In this document: positions 1-7,744 of the stretch, in pieces
How the letters are laid out: each line of letters opens with the position of its first letter
Position numbering within the stretch: position 1 is the stretch's first letter
Origin: JAVDCA01 sp035293985
GTDB lineage: Bacteria; Pseudomonadota; Alphaproteobacteria; Rhizobiales; Xanthobacteraceae
Length of the DNA stretch: 64,000 bases
Direction: 5' to 3'
Assembly (NCBI GenBank): GCA_035293985.1
Contig: DATGLS010000048.1
Coordinates: 124,001 to 188,000 of the forward strand
The notes under the pieces: generated by a model
What the model was told of the DNA's origin: nothing
The model's input: only the letters and a program-made list of their open reading frames with translations
Database searches by the model: none
Program-made: the position numbers and the translations under genes

Positions 1-347
1 GCGCTCGCGTCCGGCTTGAACGGCTGATGCTCCGCCCAGTCGACGATATAGTCGTCGATGATCCAGCCGATGACGCGCAGCGCGCGGCACACCTTTGCGA
101 CGTCGTCGGACGGAATGTCGGTCGCGGCCGCGCAATCTTCGCTATTGAAATTGCCGATCCAGCCGTCCTTCTTCGCCTTGGCAGCGGCCTGAAAGTGCGC
201 CTGCACGATCGTGTGTACGAAGGCGAGGTGCACGCCGCTCATGTTGGCGACGCGGCGCCACTTCGGATGCCCGACGAAGTCGTTGTAGACGCAATGCCAC
301 GGTCCCGGCATGCGCTTCCGCGGCGGCGATGGCGATTTCTCGCTCAT
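1..347 (-). CDS. Phage replication-organiser-like protein, N-terminal part (runs off left edge)
   Basis: The reverse strand is open from an ATG at 345-347 to the window edge, giving 115 residues that begin MSEKSPSPPRKRMPGPWHCV. An AAGGGTG ribosome-binding site lies just upstream. The second half (WIGNF...DIPSDDVAKVCRALRVIGW, then IVDWAEHQPFKPD) resembles the winged-helix N-terminal region of phage replisome-organiser proteins, in which a W...QP...D segment often follows the wing. The family is inferred by eye and the C-terminus is missing. The gene is transcribed leftward and the GTCACGCGTGAC palindromes at 366-556 sit directly in front of it, so it is probably controlled by them. Confidence 0.55.
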   Translation of the reverse strand, partial: MSEKSPSPPRKRMPGPWHCVYNDFVGHPKWRRVANMSGVHLAFVHTIVQAHFQAAAKAKKDGWIGNFNSEDCAAATDIPSDDVAKVCRALRVIGWIIDDYIVDWAEHQPFKPDAS

Positions 348-365
348 GGCCGCACCCTTGATGCT

Positions 366-556
366 GTCACGTGTGACTGTGCAGGGGCTCGGAGCCGGGG
401 ACCTCTTCCCTCGCTAAGCCCCTTTGGGCCGCGCCGCAAGCGCGATCTGCGCGAAGAAAAAAAAGGTCTCGTATACGTATAGTATGGGCGTGACGTCACG
501 CCTGTCACGGCGTGAGTCACGCTGTCACGCGTGACATTGCAAGAGTCACGCGTGAC
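366..556. promoter_or_regulatory. Cluster of five GTCACG/CGTGAC palindromes (operator-like)
   Basis: Five copies of a palindrome built on TCACG and CGTGA lie at 366-377, 489-500, 504-515, 524-535 and 545-556. The last two are exact GTCACGCGTGAC. Four sit in one 68-bp block about 140-210 bp upstream of the leftward gene starting at 347, and one is 19 bp from its ATG. This looks like a cooperative binding array for a dimeric repressor or replication protein. The cognate protein is not known. Confidence 0.6.
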
Positions 557-685
557 ATGCGATGCGGGCAACGCTCCGCAGCATTTCGGATTTCCAGCAT
601 GCGCTGCGATCATGGCGGCGAAAGTGGCCGCGCCTTCGCACGGCGCCGGCCGCCGGATCGCGAGCCGTGGTCGAGCTGCTCTCAC

Positions 686-799
686 TCAGAAGAGCCCGGC
701 CGACTGCGCCGCGATCGTGCCGCCGTCGATGAGGATCATCGCGGCGAGCGCAAACCCGAGAATTCGGTAGACCGCGATCAGATCGTCGCGCGTGAGCAT
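686..799 (-). CDS. Very small membrane protein (37 aa)
   Basis: The reverse strand encodes 37 residues starting MLTRDDLIAVYRILGF and ending QSAGLF. A GGGGA ribosome-binding site lies about 5 nt before the ATG. Residues 10-30 (YRILGFALAAMILIDGGTIAA) form one hydrophobic membrane segment. It lies in the element between two operator or origin-like regions. No family is recognised; small one-span proteins are common in phage lysogeny regions. The call rests on start site, composition and a clean stop, so it is tentative. Confidence 0.45.
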   Translation of the reverse strand: MLTRDDLIAVYRILGFALAAMILIDGGTIAAQSAGLF

Positions 800-874
800 G
801 GCTTTCCCCGACATTTGAAGGGCTTGAGCAGCACGCGGTGACTTGGACGAACGCGACGACGAACGCGGGCAGAG

Positions 875-900
875 TTATCCACAGGCGCCGCTTATCCACA
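875..900 (+). promoter_or_regulatory. Two consensus DnaA boxes
   Basis: TTATCCACA occurs exactly at 875-883 and again at 892-900, 17 bp apart, each followed by GGCG. This is the perfect DnaA-box consensus, and two copies in non-coding DNA are unlikely by chance at this GC content. They lie in the 800-1146 gap, which otherwise holds no gene. They may mark a replication origin of the element or a DnaA-controlled promoter. Confidence 0.6.
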
Positions 901-1146
901 GGCGCGGCGGGTTCCGACTCGACTCCTGCTTGACAGGCACCCCGAATCCCGCCCGCGCGCATGAGGCGCGAACGTTGAGCGGTGCGATGTTGGTGAAACG
1001 TCAGCGAGACTGCCGAATTTTGCGCGGGCTGGGCATGCACGGCGAGATCGGCTCCGCGTGTCGCATAACGAACAGTTGTAGCGCGCATCCGCTGCACTGT
1101 GAGATACTACCGGCCGCAAGACCAAAAGTGTGCGTGGGAGTGCGGA

Positions 1147-1419
1147 ATGGGAAGGGCGTCGCCAGAACGCCCGCCTCTCGTGGAGGTCGGGCCGGTACCG
1201 GAAGCTTGGGTGGATGGAGTAGAAGTCCTGGACTTGGGGGGCGGAAGTGTACGGCTCTTCTTTTTCAAGGATCGACGTCTGCCAGGGGACGAGAGCGCCA
1301 ACGAGCGCGAGATCAAATTCGAAGCCGTGACCAACCTGGGGCGTCTTGGTCCTATCGCGGCAGTTCTGCAGGCGCTCGTCTCGGGAGCGGTCGAGCACCT
1401 CACGTCCTTGCTGCAATAA
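1147..1419 (+). CDS. Hypothetical protein (90 aa)
   Basis: I chose the ATG at 1147 because it follows a GGGAGTGCGGA purine-rich stretch; the frame is open further upstream to 1099. The protein begins MGRASPERPPLVEVGPVPEA and contains VEVLDLGGGSVRLFFFKDRR and a C-terminal helical part. It has no recognised domain, signal peptide or membrane segment. It ends 2 bp from the end of the convergent HTH gene at 1422. Amino-acid use is unlike that of random GC-rich frames, which supports coding. Confidence 0.5.
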   Translation: MGRASPERPPLVEVGPVPEAWVDGVEVLDLGGGSVRLFFFKDRRLPGDESANEREIKFEAVTNLGRLGPIAAVLQALVSGAVEHLTSLLQ

Positions 1420-1421
1420 AG

Positions 1422-1646
1422 TCACGACAGCAGCTCGACGAGGTCCGGGCGAAGCCGCTCCTTCGGGATCCCGGTCTTCTTCGCGACCTTCGGCACCAGA
1501 TCGCCTTGGACCTTGCGGCGCCCCGCCTCCCACCGCGACCACGCGGCGCGCGAGACGCCGATTCGCCGCGCTGCCTGCGACTGCGTCAGCGGCGGATTTT
1601 GCTGTTCGCGCCAGTCCTTAAGCGCCGTAAGCGGAGCTAGGGTCAT
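1422..1646 (-). CDS. Small XRE/Cro-like HTH repressor (74 aa)
   Basis: The protein starts MTLAPLTALKDWREQQNPPL and contains a helix-turn-helix (LTQSQAARRIGVSRAAWSRW, about residues 19-38) followed by EAGRRKVQGDLVPKVAKKTGI, the typical end of an XRE domain. The start at 1646 places the operators 11 bp upstream; the frame is open further upstream but that would read through the operators. It is divergent from the second HTH gene at 1744, with three GTTRCC...GGYAAC operators in the 97-bp gap. By analogy with temperate phages it may be the lysogeny repressor or Cro-type antagonist. Which role it has cannot be read from the sequence. Confidence 0.8.
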   Translation of the reverse strand: MTLAPLTALKDWREQQNPPLTQSQAARRIGVSRAAWSRWEAGRRKVQGDLVPKVAKKTGIPKERLRPDLVELLS

Positions 1647-1656
1647 GGACGCCTCT

Positions 1657-1751
1657 GTTACCAAATCGGCAACAGCCACGTCAAGAACCTTGTTGCCGAG
1701 CCGGCAAACGACCCGGCCGGCGGCGCGGACTAGCATTACCAACATGGCAAC
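1657..1751. promoter_or_regulatory. Three operators between divergent HTH genes
   Basis: Related 17-bp sites lie at 1657-1673 (GTTACCAAATCGGCAAC), 1692-1708 (GTTGCCGAGCCGGCAAA) and 1735-1751 (ATTACCAACATGGCAAC). The third covers the ATG of the rightward HTH gene. The first two start 35 bp apart, the same spacing as the second operator pair at 2356-2407. The shared pattern GTTRCCGNNNCGGYAAC suggests one repressor controls both promoters, as at lambdoid OR/OL. Confidence 0.7.
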
Positions 1752-2046
1752 ACGTCCGCGCGGCTACCTCTACATTCAGGAGCACATGCAGGCTCGCGGG
1801 CTCTCCGACGAAAAGGTCGGGGAAATCCTAGGTGTAGCCCGCGAGACCATCTGGCGCCGGCGCACCGAGCAGCATCGGCTTAATCCCAAAAAGATCGCCG
1901 AGCTTGCCCACGCGATCGGCGTCGAACCCGAGGATTTGTACCGCCCGCCCGATCGGCCGAGCGTCGATGCCATGCTGAAGGACGTCGACCAGGCCACCTT
2001 CGAGACCTCCGTCGACATCGTGCGACGGCTGATCAAAAAGCCATGA
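1744..2046 (+). CDS. XRE-family HTH regulator (100 aa)
   Basis: The protein starts MATRPRGYLYIQEHMQARGL. An HTH domain spans about residues 11-70, with LSDEKVGEILGVARETIWRR as helices 2-3, then PKKIAELAHAIGVEPEDLYR, the usual XRE ending. The C-terminal 30 residues (SVDAMLKDVDQATFETSVDI) may be an oligomerisation tail. It is divergent from the HTH gene at 1646 and its start codon is overlapped by an operator, which implies repression, possibly by itself. The following small membrane-protein gene overlaps its stop by ATGA, so the two are co-translated. Confidence 0.8.
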   Translation: MATRPRGYLYIQEHMQARGLSDEKVGEILGVARETIWRRRTEQHRLNPKKIAELAHAIGVEPEDLYRPPDRPSVDAMLKDVDQATFETSVDIVRRLIKKP

Positions 2047-2264
2047 ACTATCCGGCATTTACGATCTGCGCAGTCATTCTCATCGCGATCGTCGCCGCCG
2101 TTTCCAATCGCGCGAACACCCGCGACCGCGGCGCCTATGGCGAGATTTCGGACGAGGACGCGCGCGTGGCGCTGCTGCAGGCCCGGCAAGATATCCGCCT
2201 CATTGCCTATCTGCTGATGGCCGCAATCCTGATGCTGGGCATCCTTGCCGATCGACTGCACTGA
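2043..2264 (+). CDS. Small two-span membrane protein (73 aa)
   Basis: The ATG overlaps the stop of the upstream HTH gene (ATGA). Residues 5-20 (AFTICAVILIAIVAAV) and about 51-68 (IRLIAYLLMAAILMLGIL) are hydrophobic and would cross the membrane, with a charged loop between them. No family is recognised. Its coupling to the repressor-like gene suggests a role in lysogeny or host interaction of the element, which is inference only. Confidence 0.6.
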   Translation: MNYPAFTICAVILIAIVAAVSNRANTRDRGAYGEISDEDARVALLQARQDIRLIAYLLMAAILMLGILADRLH

Positions 2265-2355
2265 CACCGATTCGCGCGAGCGCTGTGCATCCGGCGCTTT
2301 CTCCCCCGCCCCAATGCACCGAGCAACCGGCTGATTGCATTGGCACAACTCGGAT

Positions 2356-2407
2356 GTTGCCGGATCGGTAACAAATAGCTTGACGCGCTTGTTACCGATC
2401 CGGTAAC
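2356..2407. promoter_or_regulatory. Second operator pair, upstream of the long rightward operon
   Basis: Two 17-bp sites, 2356-2372 (GTTGCCGGATCGGTAAC) and 2391-2407 (GTTACCGATCCGGTAAC), begin exactly 35 bp apart. They have perfect 7-bp outer arms except for a G/A change. They sit 30-80 bp upstream of the first gene of the operon (ATG 2439). They match the three sites at 1657-1751, so the operon promoter is most likely under the same repressor. Confidence 0.75.
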
Positions 2408-2438
2408 GTGACCCTCGATACCACTTCGGGGGTCGCCA

Positions 2439-2840
2439 ATGTCCGTCACCATCTCCCAGTTCCGCCATGCTCCGCCCTGGGCTCTCCGCGGTCTCGACGC
2501 GGTGGCCCGCCTCACCTCGCCCGAGGCGTTGGCGCAGGTCGCCGCCCAGCGCGCCGAGCACCTCGACCGCCTCGAAGCCTGCCTCCCGGCGGCGCGTGCC
2601 GCCGTCGCGGACGAGCTGGCGCGGATCATCGCCGCCGGCCGCCCGCGCACCATCACCTCCGACACCGTCGTGACGATCGACATGGGCGACGCCCCGCCCT
2701 CCACCGCCCCACTCGGCGAGTGCTTCCCGGATGGCGGGGACGATCTCGCCGACGCGATCGCCGATCTCGCGAAGACCGGCGAGCACACGGGCGGCGGCGG
2801 AGCGGCGCCGCACTACGTGCTGCGGCTGCCGGCGGAGTGA
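2439..2840 (+). CDS. Hypothetical protein, first gene of the element operon (133 aa)
   Basis: The gene begins MSVTISQFRHAPPWALRGLD after a GGGGG ribosome-binding site. The N-terminal 70 residues are predicted mostly helical, rich in Ala and Arg (PEALAQVAAQRAEHLDRLEA). The rest is Gly/Asp-rich and ends in APHYVLRLPAE. No known domain, signal or membrane segment was seen. It follows the operator pair at 2356-2407 and is followed after 6 bp by the next gene, so it opens a co-directional operon. Confidence 0.6.
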   Translation: MSVTISQFRHAPPWALRGLDAVARLTSPEALAQVAAQRAEHLDRLEACLPAARAAVADELARIIAAGRPRTITSDTVVTIDMGDAPPSTAPLGECFPDGGDDLADAIADLAKTGEHTGGGGAAPHYVLRLPAE

Positions 2841-2846
2841 ACCACG

Positions 2847-3056
2847 ATGCCCGCCCCCTACATCGCCCGTATCGTCGCCGTCATCCCCGACATGAACCCC
2901 CGCCACGTTCTGGCGTGGATGCACTCAAACACCGGCTTCACGCTGCACCAGCTCTCCGATGACGATTTTGCCTCGCATGCCCGCTACGCGCGGGCGTGTG
3001 CGGCCGGCGCCGGAGCGCAGGTGAGCGAGCGGCTCGCCAGCATCATGGGGATTTGA
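2847..3056 (+). CDS. Hypothetical protein (69 aa)
   Basis: It begins MPAPYIARIVAVIPDMNPRH and contains VLAWMHSNTGFTLHQLSDDD, followed by an alanine-rich helical end. No family is recognised. It lies 6 bp after the preceding gene and the next gene starts 3 bp after its stop, so it is a middle gene of the operon. The short spacing and ordered amino-acid pattern are the evidence for coding. Confidence 0.55.
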   Translation: MPAPYIARIVAVIPDMNPRHVLAWMHSNTGFTLHQLSDDDFASHARYARACAAGAGAQVSERLASIMGI

Positions 3057-3059
3057 GTG

Positions 3060-3305
3060 ATGGCCCGCGGCGAAGCCACTGCCATCGCCTTCGCGGCCGG
3101 CGCCGTGAAGCTCCCGGACATCCTGGTCGCGCTCACGCGCGCCAATGACCGGCAGGCGCGCCTTCGCGTCCTCGAACTCTACGAGGCCAAGCGCGATCTG
3201 CGCGAGCTCCTGAAGAAGATCGACCTCGCCATTCAGGAAGAGGCCGCTGCGCTCGATCCTGCGCAGCGCGGCATGCTGATGCTTGTGGAGGGAACACGGT
3301 CATGA
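3060..3305 (+). CDS. Hypothetical protein (81 aa)
   Basis: A GTG at 3057 directly precedes the ATG at 3060; I use the ATG. The protein (MARGEATAIAFAAGAVKLPD...) is helical, with a charged central helix LRVLELYEAKRDLRELLKKI. It could form a short coiled coil. No domain was recognised. The stop overlaps the next ATG (ATGA at 3302), showing translational coupling. Confidence 0.55.
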   Translation: MARGEATAIAFAAGAVKLPDILVALTRANDRQARLRVLELYEAKRDLRELLKKIDLAIQEEAAALDPAQRGMLMLVEGTRS

Positions 3306-3637
3306 GCCGCGCCACGATCCGCACCTCGTTCGTCCGTCCCCCGATCCCGCAGCGCTCCTTCGACTGGATCGCGGTCTATGACGACTACGATGGCGCCCCC
3401 GACAGCCATTGCCCGATCGGTTTCGGCGCCACCAAGGAAGCCGCGATCGAGGACCTGCTCTGCATCGACCCCGATGACGCGGTGACGCGCGTGAGCGACG
3501 CGCTCGCGCTCGGCCACATGGCGCCCGAGGAAGCCGACCAGCAGCTCCGCCGCGCCGGCGTCGACCCCTCCGAGATCGACGATCTCATTGTGACGGCGCT
3601 CAACCCGTCCGGGCGCCCGATCCAACCCGCGTCGTAA
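3302..3637 (+). CDS. Hypothetical protein (111 aa)
   Basis: The ATG overlaps the previous stop. The protein has an N-terminal RPPIPQRSFDWIAVYDDYDG segment and a conserved-looking IGFGATKEAAIEDLL stretch. That pattern resembles small phage proteins in which an aromatic strand is followed by GxGxTxxEAxxDL. A C-terminal acidic helix region follows. No function is assigned. It is followed after 14 bp by the XRE gene at 3652. Confidence 0.55.
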   Translation: MSRATIRTSFVRPPIPQRSFDWIAVYDDYDGAPDSHCPIGFGATKEAAIEDLLCIDPDDAVTRVSDALALGHMAPEEADQQLRRAGVDPSEIDDLIVTALNPSGRPIQPAS

Positions 3638-3651
3638 CCAGGGAGAGTGAA

Positions 3652-4053
3652 ATGCCCAAGCGTTCCCCGAACTCGACCGATGTCCTTGTCGGCCAGAACA
3701 TCCGCATCGCCCGCCTGCAGAAGAACATGAGCCAGACCGAGCTCGGCCGCCATCTCAGCGTCTCGTTCCAGCAAATCCAGAAGTACGAGAAGGGCACGAA
3801 CCGCGTCGGCGCGAGCCGCATGACGCAGATCGCGACCGCGCTCGGCGTCTCGATCCCGGTGCTGTTCGATGGCGCCCCGACGGCGCCGCATGCGGCCGCG
3901 ATGCCGACCGCGCGGGCGCTGCTGGCGGAGCCGCACGCGCTGCGGCTCCTGCAGGCCTTCGAGCGGATCGACAACGACACCGCGAAGCTCGCGGTGCTGC
4001 ACCTGGTCGAGAGCCTGGTGCCGGCGGCGGGCGCGAAGAAGCGGGCGGCCTGA
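3652..4053 (+). CDS. XRE-family transcriptional regulator (133 aa)
   Basis: The HTH domain covers residues 13-70: VLVGQNIRIARLQKNMSQTE, then LGRHLSVSFQQIQKYEKGTN and ASRMTQIATALGVSIPVLFD. This is the common alphaproteobacterial type with the FQQIQKYEKG recognition helix. The C-terminal part (LLAEPHALRLLQAFERIDND) is the usual helical tail of this family. Many such genes occur both in chromosomes and in prophages of Rhizobiales. It lies inside the early operon, so it is expressed together with the replication genes. Confidence 0.88.
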   Translation: MPKRSPNSTDVLVGQNIRIARLQKNMSQTELGRHLSVSFQQIQKYEKGTNRVGASRMTQIATALGVSIPVLFDGAPTAPHAAAMPTARALLAEPHALRLLQAFERIDNDTAKLAVLHLVESLVPAAGAKKRAA

Positions 4054-4056
4054 GCC

Positions 4057-4242
4057 ATGATCGCGCTCGGCGCCTCCTGCCTTTTGTGCGGCTTCTTCGC
4101 GGGCTCGCTCGCGGGCGCCATCGCGAGCCGCGCGTGGGGGCCGGCCCCGGAGGGGGCGATCAAGGGCTTCATGCTCGCCGCGGCCTGCGGGCTCGTCATG
4201 GTGGCCGCGACCCTCATCCAAACGGGAGCACTGACGCCATGA
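4057..4242 (+). CDS. Small two-span membrane protein (61 aa)
   Basis: The protein is almost entirely hydrophobic: LGASCLLCGFFAGSLAGAIA and AIKGFMLAAACGLVMVAATL are two membrane segments joined by a short SRAWGPAPEG loop. It starts 3 bp after the XRE gene and its stop overlaps the ATG of the next gene. No family is recognised. The frame is kept open despite high GC and carries a clear membrane pattern, which supports coding. Confidence 0.55.
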   Translation: MIALGASCLLCGFFAGSLAGAIASRAWGPAPEGAIKGFMLAAACGLVMVAATLIQTGALTP

Positions 4243-4412
4243 CCCGCCGCGATCACCCCGAGCTCAAATGCACCCGCTGCGGCGTGTCGGTGAAGGAAGA
4301 GCACATCCCGGCCCCGAACCGCTGCCCGTCCGGCGATCGCTGCCCGCTCAACCGGATGGTCGCCGAGAAGGCGGCGCAGGCCGCATCGATCGGGAAGGAC
4401 CGCGCCGCATGA
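4239..4412 (+). CDS. Small cysteine-rich protein, possible zinc-binding (57 aa)
   Basis: The ATG overlaps the previous stop (ATGA). The sequence MTRRDHPELKCTRCGVSVKE followed by PNRCPSGDRCPL has two CxxC-like pairs (C11/C14, then C28 and C34), which fits one small zinc-binding site. The C-terminus is a short helix. No named family is recognised. Its stop overlaps the start of the next gene, so the run from 4057 to 4621 is a chain of overlapping small genes. Confidence 0.55.
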   Translation: MTRRDHPELKCTRCGVSVKEEHIPAPNRCPSGDRCPLNRMVAEKAAQAASIGKDRAA

Positions 4413-4621
4413 GCATGTCGGAGACGATCGAACGCGATTGGTTCGTCACCCGCATCTTCGGGTCGACCAAATGCTTCCTGCGGGTCACGCCCGAAGGAAC
4501 GGAATGCTGGACGCCCTCGCAGAAGCGAGCGCGCCGGTATGGATCGCAAGCCTTAGCCGCCGCGGCCGCGGCAGAGCACAACCAGCACGCCTCGACGCCG
4601 GCCGTCGTCGAGCAGGAGTGA
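4409..4621 (+). CDS. Hypothetical protein (70 aa)
   Basis: It starts MSMSETIERDWFVTRIFGST and continues with KCFLRVTPEGTECWTP, which looks like a small beta-strand domain. A helix SQKRARRYGSQALAAAAAAE follows. The ATG overlaps the preceding stop, and the next gene starts 5 bp downstream. No family is recognised. It may be an accessory protein of the ATPase that follows, judged only from the tight spacing. Confidence 0.55.
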   Translation: MSMSETIERDWFVTRIFGSTKCFLRVTPEGTECWTPSQKRARRYGSQALAAAAAAEHNQHASTPAVVEQE

Positions 4622-4626
4622 GTATC

Positions 4627-6060
4627 ATGAGCGGCATTTTCCAGCCGGCGGCATCGACCTCGGCACACCTCAAGATGGGCCTGCTCGGCTTCCAGGGCGG
4701 CGGCAAGACGTTCACCGCCGGCATGGTCGCGATCGGCCTGTTCAACTATCTCAAGGACAAGGGCGTGCCCTATGCGGGCAAGCCGGTCGCATTCTTCGAC
4801 ACCGAGACTGGCTCCGACTGGCTGATCCCGCATTTCAAGGCCGCGAACGTCCCGTTTTTCACCGCCAAGAAGCGCAACTTCGCCGATCTGCTCTCCGCCG
4901 TGAAGGAGGCCGAGCAGCACGCCTCGATCCTGATCATCGACTCCATCACGCACCCGTGGCGCGAGCTGTGCGACGCGTACATGAAGCGCAAGGAGCGCAC
5001 CTTCCTGCAGATGGACGATTGGAGCTATCTCAAGGGCCAATACGGCTGGGCGCAGTTCACCGACCTCTTCATCAACTCGAAGCTGCACATCATCATGTGC
5101 GGCCGCGCGGGTCACGAGTTCTCCGAGTACCGCGACGACAACGGCAAGCGGCAGCTGGAGAAGACCGGCACCAAGATGAAGACCGAGGGCGAGACGGGCT
5201 TCGAGCCCTCGCTCCTGGTGCTGATGGAGCAGGACGAGAACCTGCGCACCGGCAAGGTCGGGCACAAGGCCATCGTGCAGAAGGATCGCTCGACGATCAT
5301 CGACGGGCGGGAATTCAGGTTCTCGGCCGAGGACGATAACGGCAACCGGTTGAGCCTCAAGCAGCTGGTGGCGCAGACCTTCGGCGCCTTCCTGCCGCAC
5401 ATCGAGAACCTCGCGATCGGCAGCGACCATGTCGGCGTCGATGCGAGCGGCGATAGCCGCCACATCCTCAAGACCGAGCGCAAGGACTGGCAGCCGGTGC
5501 AGCGCGAGATCTGCATCGAGGAAATCCAGAACCTGCTGGCGCTGCATTTCCCGACGCAGAGCGCCGAAGACAAGAAGGCCAAGCTCAAGGCGGTCCTGGA
5601 GCACTTCGACGCGACCTGGACCGAGATCGAGAAGGTCATGCCGCTGCCGGACCTGCGGGCCGGCTACGACAGCCTGCACCGCAAGCTCGCCGGCAAGCCG
5701 TCGCGCTATGCCGCCGAGGTCGAGAAGATGCGGCAGCCGATCGACGACGAAATCCCGGAGCACCCGGCGCCGCCGACGGCCGCGGACGCATCTTCGGCGC
5801 CGGCGAGCGCCGCGATGGCGGAAGCCCAGGCCGACATCCCGCTCGACTGCATCCGCGACCCGGCCCTGCTGGAGAAGAAGCTGCTCGACGGCATCCCCAA
5901 GCTCATGAGCATGGGCGACTGCGCCCATTACACGATCGAGATCGCCAAGCTCGGCAACCTGCCCTTCGAGCACCGCAACCGCGTGAACACTGCCCTGCTC
6001 AAGCGTCAGGGCGAGATCATCAAGGCCGAGAACCCGGCGCTCGCCGAAGCCGCCGAGTGA
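4627..6060 (+). CDS. RecA-like P-loop ATPase, phage recombination type (477 aa)
   Basis: A Walker A motif is present at about residues 23-30 (GFQGGGKTFT), a Walker-B-like LIIDSITHPWREL lies near residue 104, and FFDTETGSDW follows strand 2. These match the RecA-fold ATPases of phages, of which Sak4 single-strand annealing proteins are the best known. At 477 residues it is longer than a typical Sak4. The extra C-terminal half is helical with a Pro/Ala-rich linker at about residues 378-400. It is followed by a small conserved gene and a RecD-like helicase, which fits a replication-recombination module. The Sak4 link is a family-level inference. Confidence 0.8.
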   Translation: MSGIFQPAASTSAHLKMGLLGFQGGGKTFTAGMVAIGLFNYLKDKGVPYAGKPVAFFDTETGSDWLIPHFKAANVPFFTAKKRNFADLLSAVKEAEQHASILIIDSITHPWRELCDAYMKRKERTFLQMDDWSYLKGQYGWAQFTDLFINSKLHIIMCGRAGHEFSEYRDDNGKRQLEKTGTKMKTEGETGFEPSLLVLMEQDENLRTGKVGHKAIVQKDRSTIIDGREFRFSAEDDNGNRLSLKQLVAQTFGAFLPHIENLAIGSDHVGVDASGDSRHILKTERKDWQPVQREICIEEIQNLLALHFPTQSAEDKKAKLKAVLEHFDATWTEIEKVMPLPDLRAGYDSLHRKLAGKPSRYAAEVEKMRQPIDDEIPEHPAPPTAADASSAPASAAMAEAQADIPLDCIRDPALLEKKLLDGIPKLMSMGDCAHYTIEIAKLGNLPFEHRNRVNTALLKRQGEIIKAENPALAEAAE

Positions 6061-6097
6061 AGAGGACCTTAACCATGCCGAGCACTATATCCATGGC

Positions 6098-6571
6098 ATG
6101 GACATGCTCATGGTCCGGGAGAAAGGGCGCCTCGCCCTTCTCCCGGCGACCGATATCGACCGCGAGCGTCTGCGCAGCATCCGGTGCTTCGAGCCCATGC
6201 AGGTGCAGACGATCTTCGCGCGCACGTCGAAGCTCAACCGCTGGTACCGAGGACTGCTCGGCAAGGTCGCCGAGGCAATCGACGTGCACCCGGACCTTCT
6301 CCACGCCGAGCTCAAGTGGAAGGCGGGGCTGGTGCTGCAGATCATGGCCTTCCCCTCCGGCGAAGTTGCCGCGATTGCGGTGCGCCTCAAGTCGACCGCG
6401 TTCCCGCTCATGGATGACGCCGAGTTCTCGCGGTATGTCGACGTCGCCGTCGAATTGCTTTTCCGCGACTACCTCCCGCACGTTCGCTCGCGCCAGCGCA
6501 AAGCGCTCATCGCCGAGTGGGCGGGTCGGCGCCCGCGCCTCGATCCGCCGGGCAAGCCGTTCCTCTATTGA
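6098..6571 (+). CDS. DUF1367-like phage protein (157 aa)
   Basis: The protein starts MDMLMVREKGRLALLPATDI; an ATG two codons downstream is also possible. It contains a basic stretch ARTSKLNRWYRGLLGKVAEA and a late segment SFPLMDD-like AFPLMDDAEFSRYVDVAVEL. This order (LPAT near the start, R...HRKYF-like middle, M.eFs.y.d.av end) resembles the phage family DUF1367. The match is by eye and moderate. It lies between the RecA-like ATPase and the RecD-like helicase, so a role in recombination or replication is likely. Confidence 0.5.
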   Translation: MDMLMVREKGRLALLPATDIDRERLRSIRCFEPMQVQTIFARTSKLNRWYRGLLGKVAEAIDVHPDLLHAELKWKAGLVLQIMAFPSGEVAAIAVRLKSTAFPLMDDAEFSRYVDVAVELLFRDYLPHVRSRQRKALIAEWAGRRPRLDPPGKPFLY

Positions 6572-6595
6572 TCGCCGCGGCCGGAGTTCGGCCGC

Positions 6596-7744
6596 ATGAC
6601 CGACGCCTGGTCGCCGCAGCAGCTCGCCGCCCTCGCCCGTGTCGAGGAATGGTTCGCGGCCGAGAACGCCCCGCAGACCTTCCGCCTGTTCGGCTACGCC
6701 GGCACCGGCAAGACCACGCTGGCGATCGAGATCGCCAAACGCGTGCGCGCGATCGTCAAGGAGCGCAAGGGCGAGCACGTCACCAAGCCCGTCATCTTCG
6801 CCGCCTTCACCGGCAAGGCCGCGCTTGTGATGCGCTCCAAGGGCTGCATCGGCGCCTCCACCATCCACAGCCTGATCTACCGGGTGGACGAGGACGGCCC
6901 CACCGGCGAGGCGCCCAAGTTCGTCCTCAAGGAAGACAGCGACCTCACCGATGCCGCGCTCTGCATCATCGACGAATGCTCGATGGTCGGCGCCGAGCTC
7001 GCGAACGACCTGCTCTCGTTCGGCGTCAAGGTGCTCGTCCTGGGCGACCCGGCGCAGCTGCCGCCGGTGCAGGACGCGGGTTATTTCACCAATGCCGAGC
7101 CCGACGCGATGCTGACCGAGGTGCACCGCCAGGCGGAAGGCAACCCCATCATCCGCCTGTCGATGGATGTGCGCGAGGGCCGCCAGCTCGAGCCCGGCGA
7201 CCACGGCGCCTGCCGCATCCTGCGCCGCGGCGCCGACCAGGCGATCGTGCGCGCCCTCATCCTCGAGGCCGAGCAGGTCCTGGTCGGCAAGAACGACACC
7301 CGCGTCTCCTACAATAACCGCATCCGCGACCTGCTCGGCTTCCGCGGCGATCCCAAGGCGGGCGAGCGCCTGGTCTGCCTGCGCAACGATCACACCAAGG
7401 GCATCTTCAACGGTGGCCTCTTCCGGGTCGAGAAGGTGCGCAAGGCCAATGCCGCCATGGTGCGCATGGTGGTCAAGCCGGACGATTCCGAGAGCGATCG
7501 GCGCATCGAGGTGAAGGTGCACCCGCACTTCTTCGTCGGGCGGGAGAACGAGCTTCCCTGGCAGGACCTCAAGAAGACCCAGCGCATGACCTACGGCTAT
7601 GCGCTGACCGTGCACAAGTCGCAGGGCTCGCAGTGGAACAACGTCGTGCTGTTCGATGAGAGCGCGGTGTTTCGCGACGATGCGCGGCGCTGGCTTTACA
7701 CGGGCATCACGCGCGCGGCCGAGCGCCTGACGGTGGTGATGTAG
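6596..7744 (+). CDS. RecD-like ATP-dependent DNA helicase (382 aa)
   Basis: This is a superfamily 1B helicase. Walker A is GYAGTGKTTL (about residues 34-43), motif Ia FAAFTGKAALVMRSKGC, Walker B CIIDECSMVG, motif III VLVLGDPAQLPPV, and motif VI region YGYALTVHKSQGSQWNNVVL followed by RRWLYTGITRAAERLTVV. All catalytic motifs are present. The protein is short compared with RecD2 and lacks the N-terminal accessory domains, as is usual for phage-encoded helicases. It probably unwinds DNA during element replication together with the RecA-like ATPase. Confidence 0.92.
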   Translation: MTDAWSPQQLAALARVEEWFAAENAPQTFRLFGYAGTGKTTLAIEIAKRVRAIVKERKGEHVTKPVIFAAFTGKAALVMRSKGCIGASTIHSLIYRVDEDGPTGEAPKFVLKEDSDLTDAALCIIDECSMVGAELANDLLSFGVKVLVLGDPAQLPPVQDAGYFTNAEPDAMLTEVHRQAEGNPIIRLSMDVREGRQLEPGDHGACRILRRGADQAIVRALILEAEQVLVGKNDTRVSYNNRIRDLLGFRGDPKAGERLVCLRNDHTKGIFNGGLFRVEKVRKANAAMVRMVVKPDDSESDRRIEVKVHPHFFVGRENELPWQDLKKTQRMTYGYALTVHKSQGSQWNNVVLFDESAVFRDDARRWLYTGITRAAERLTVVM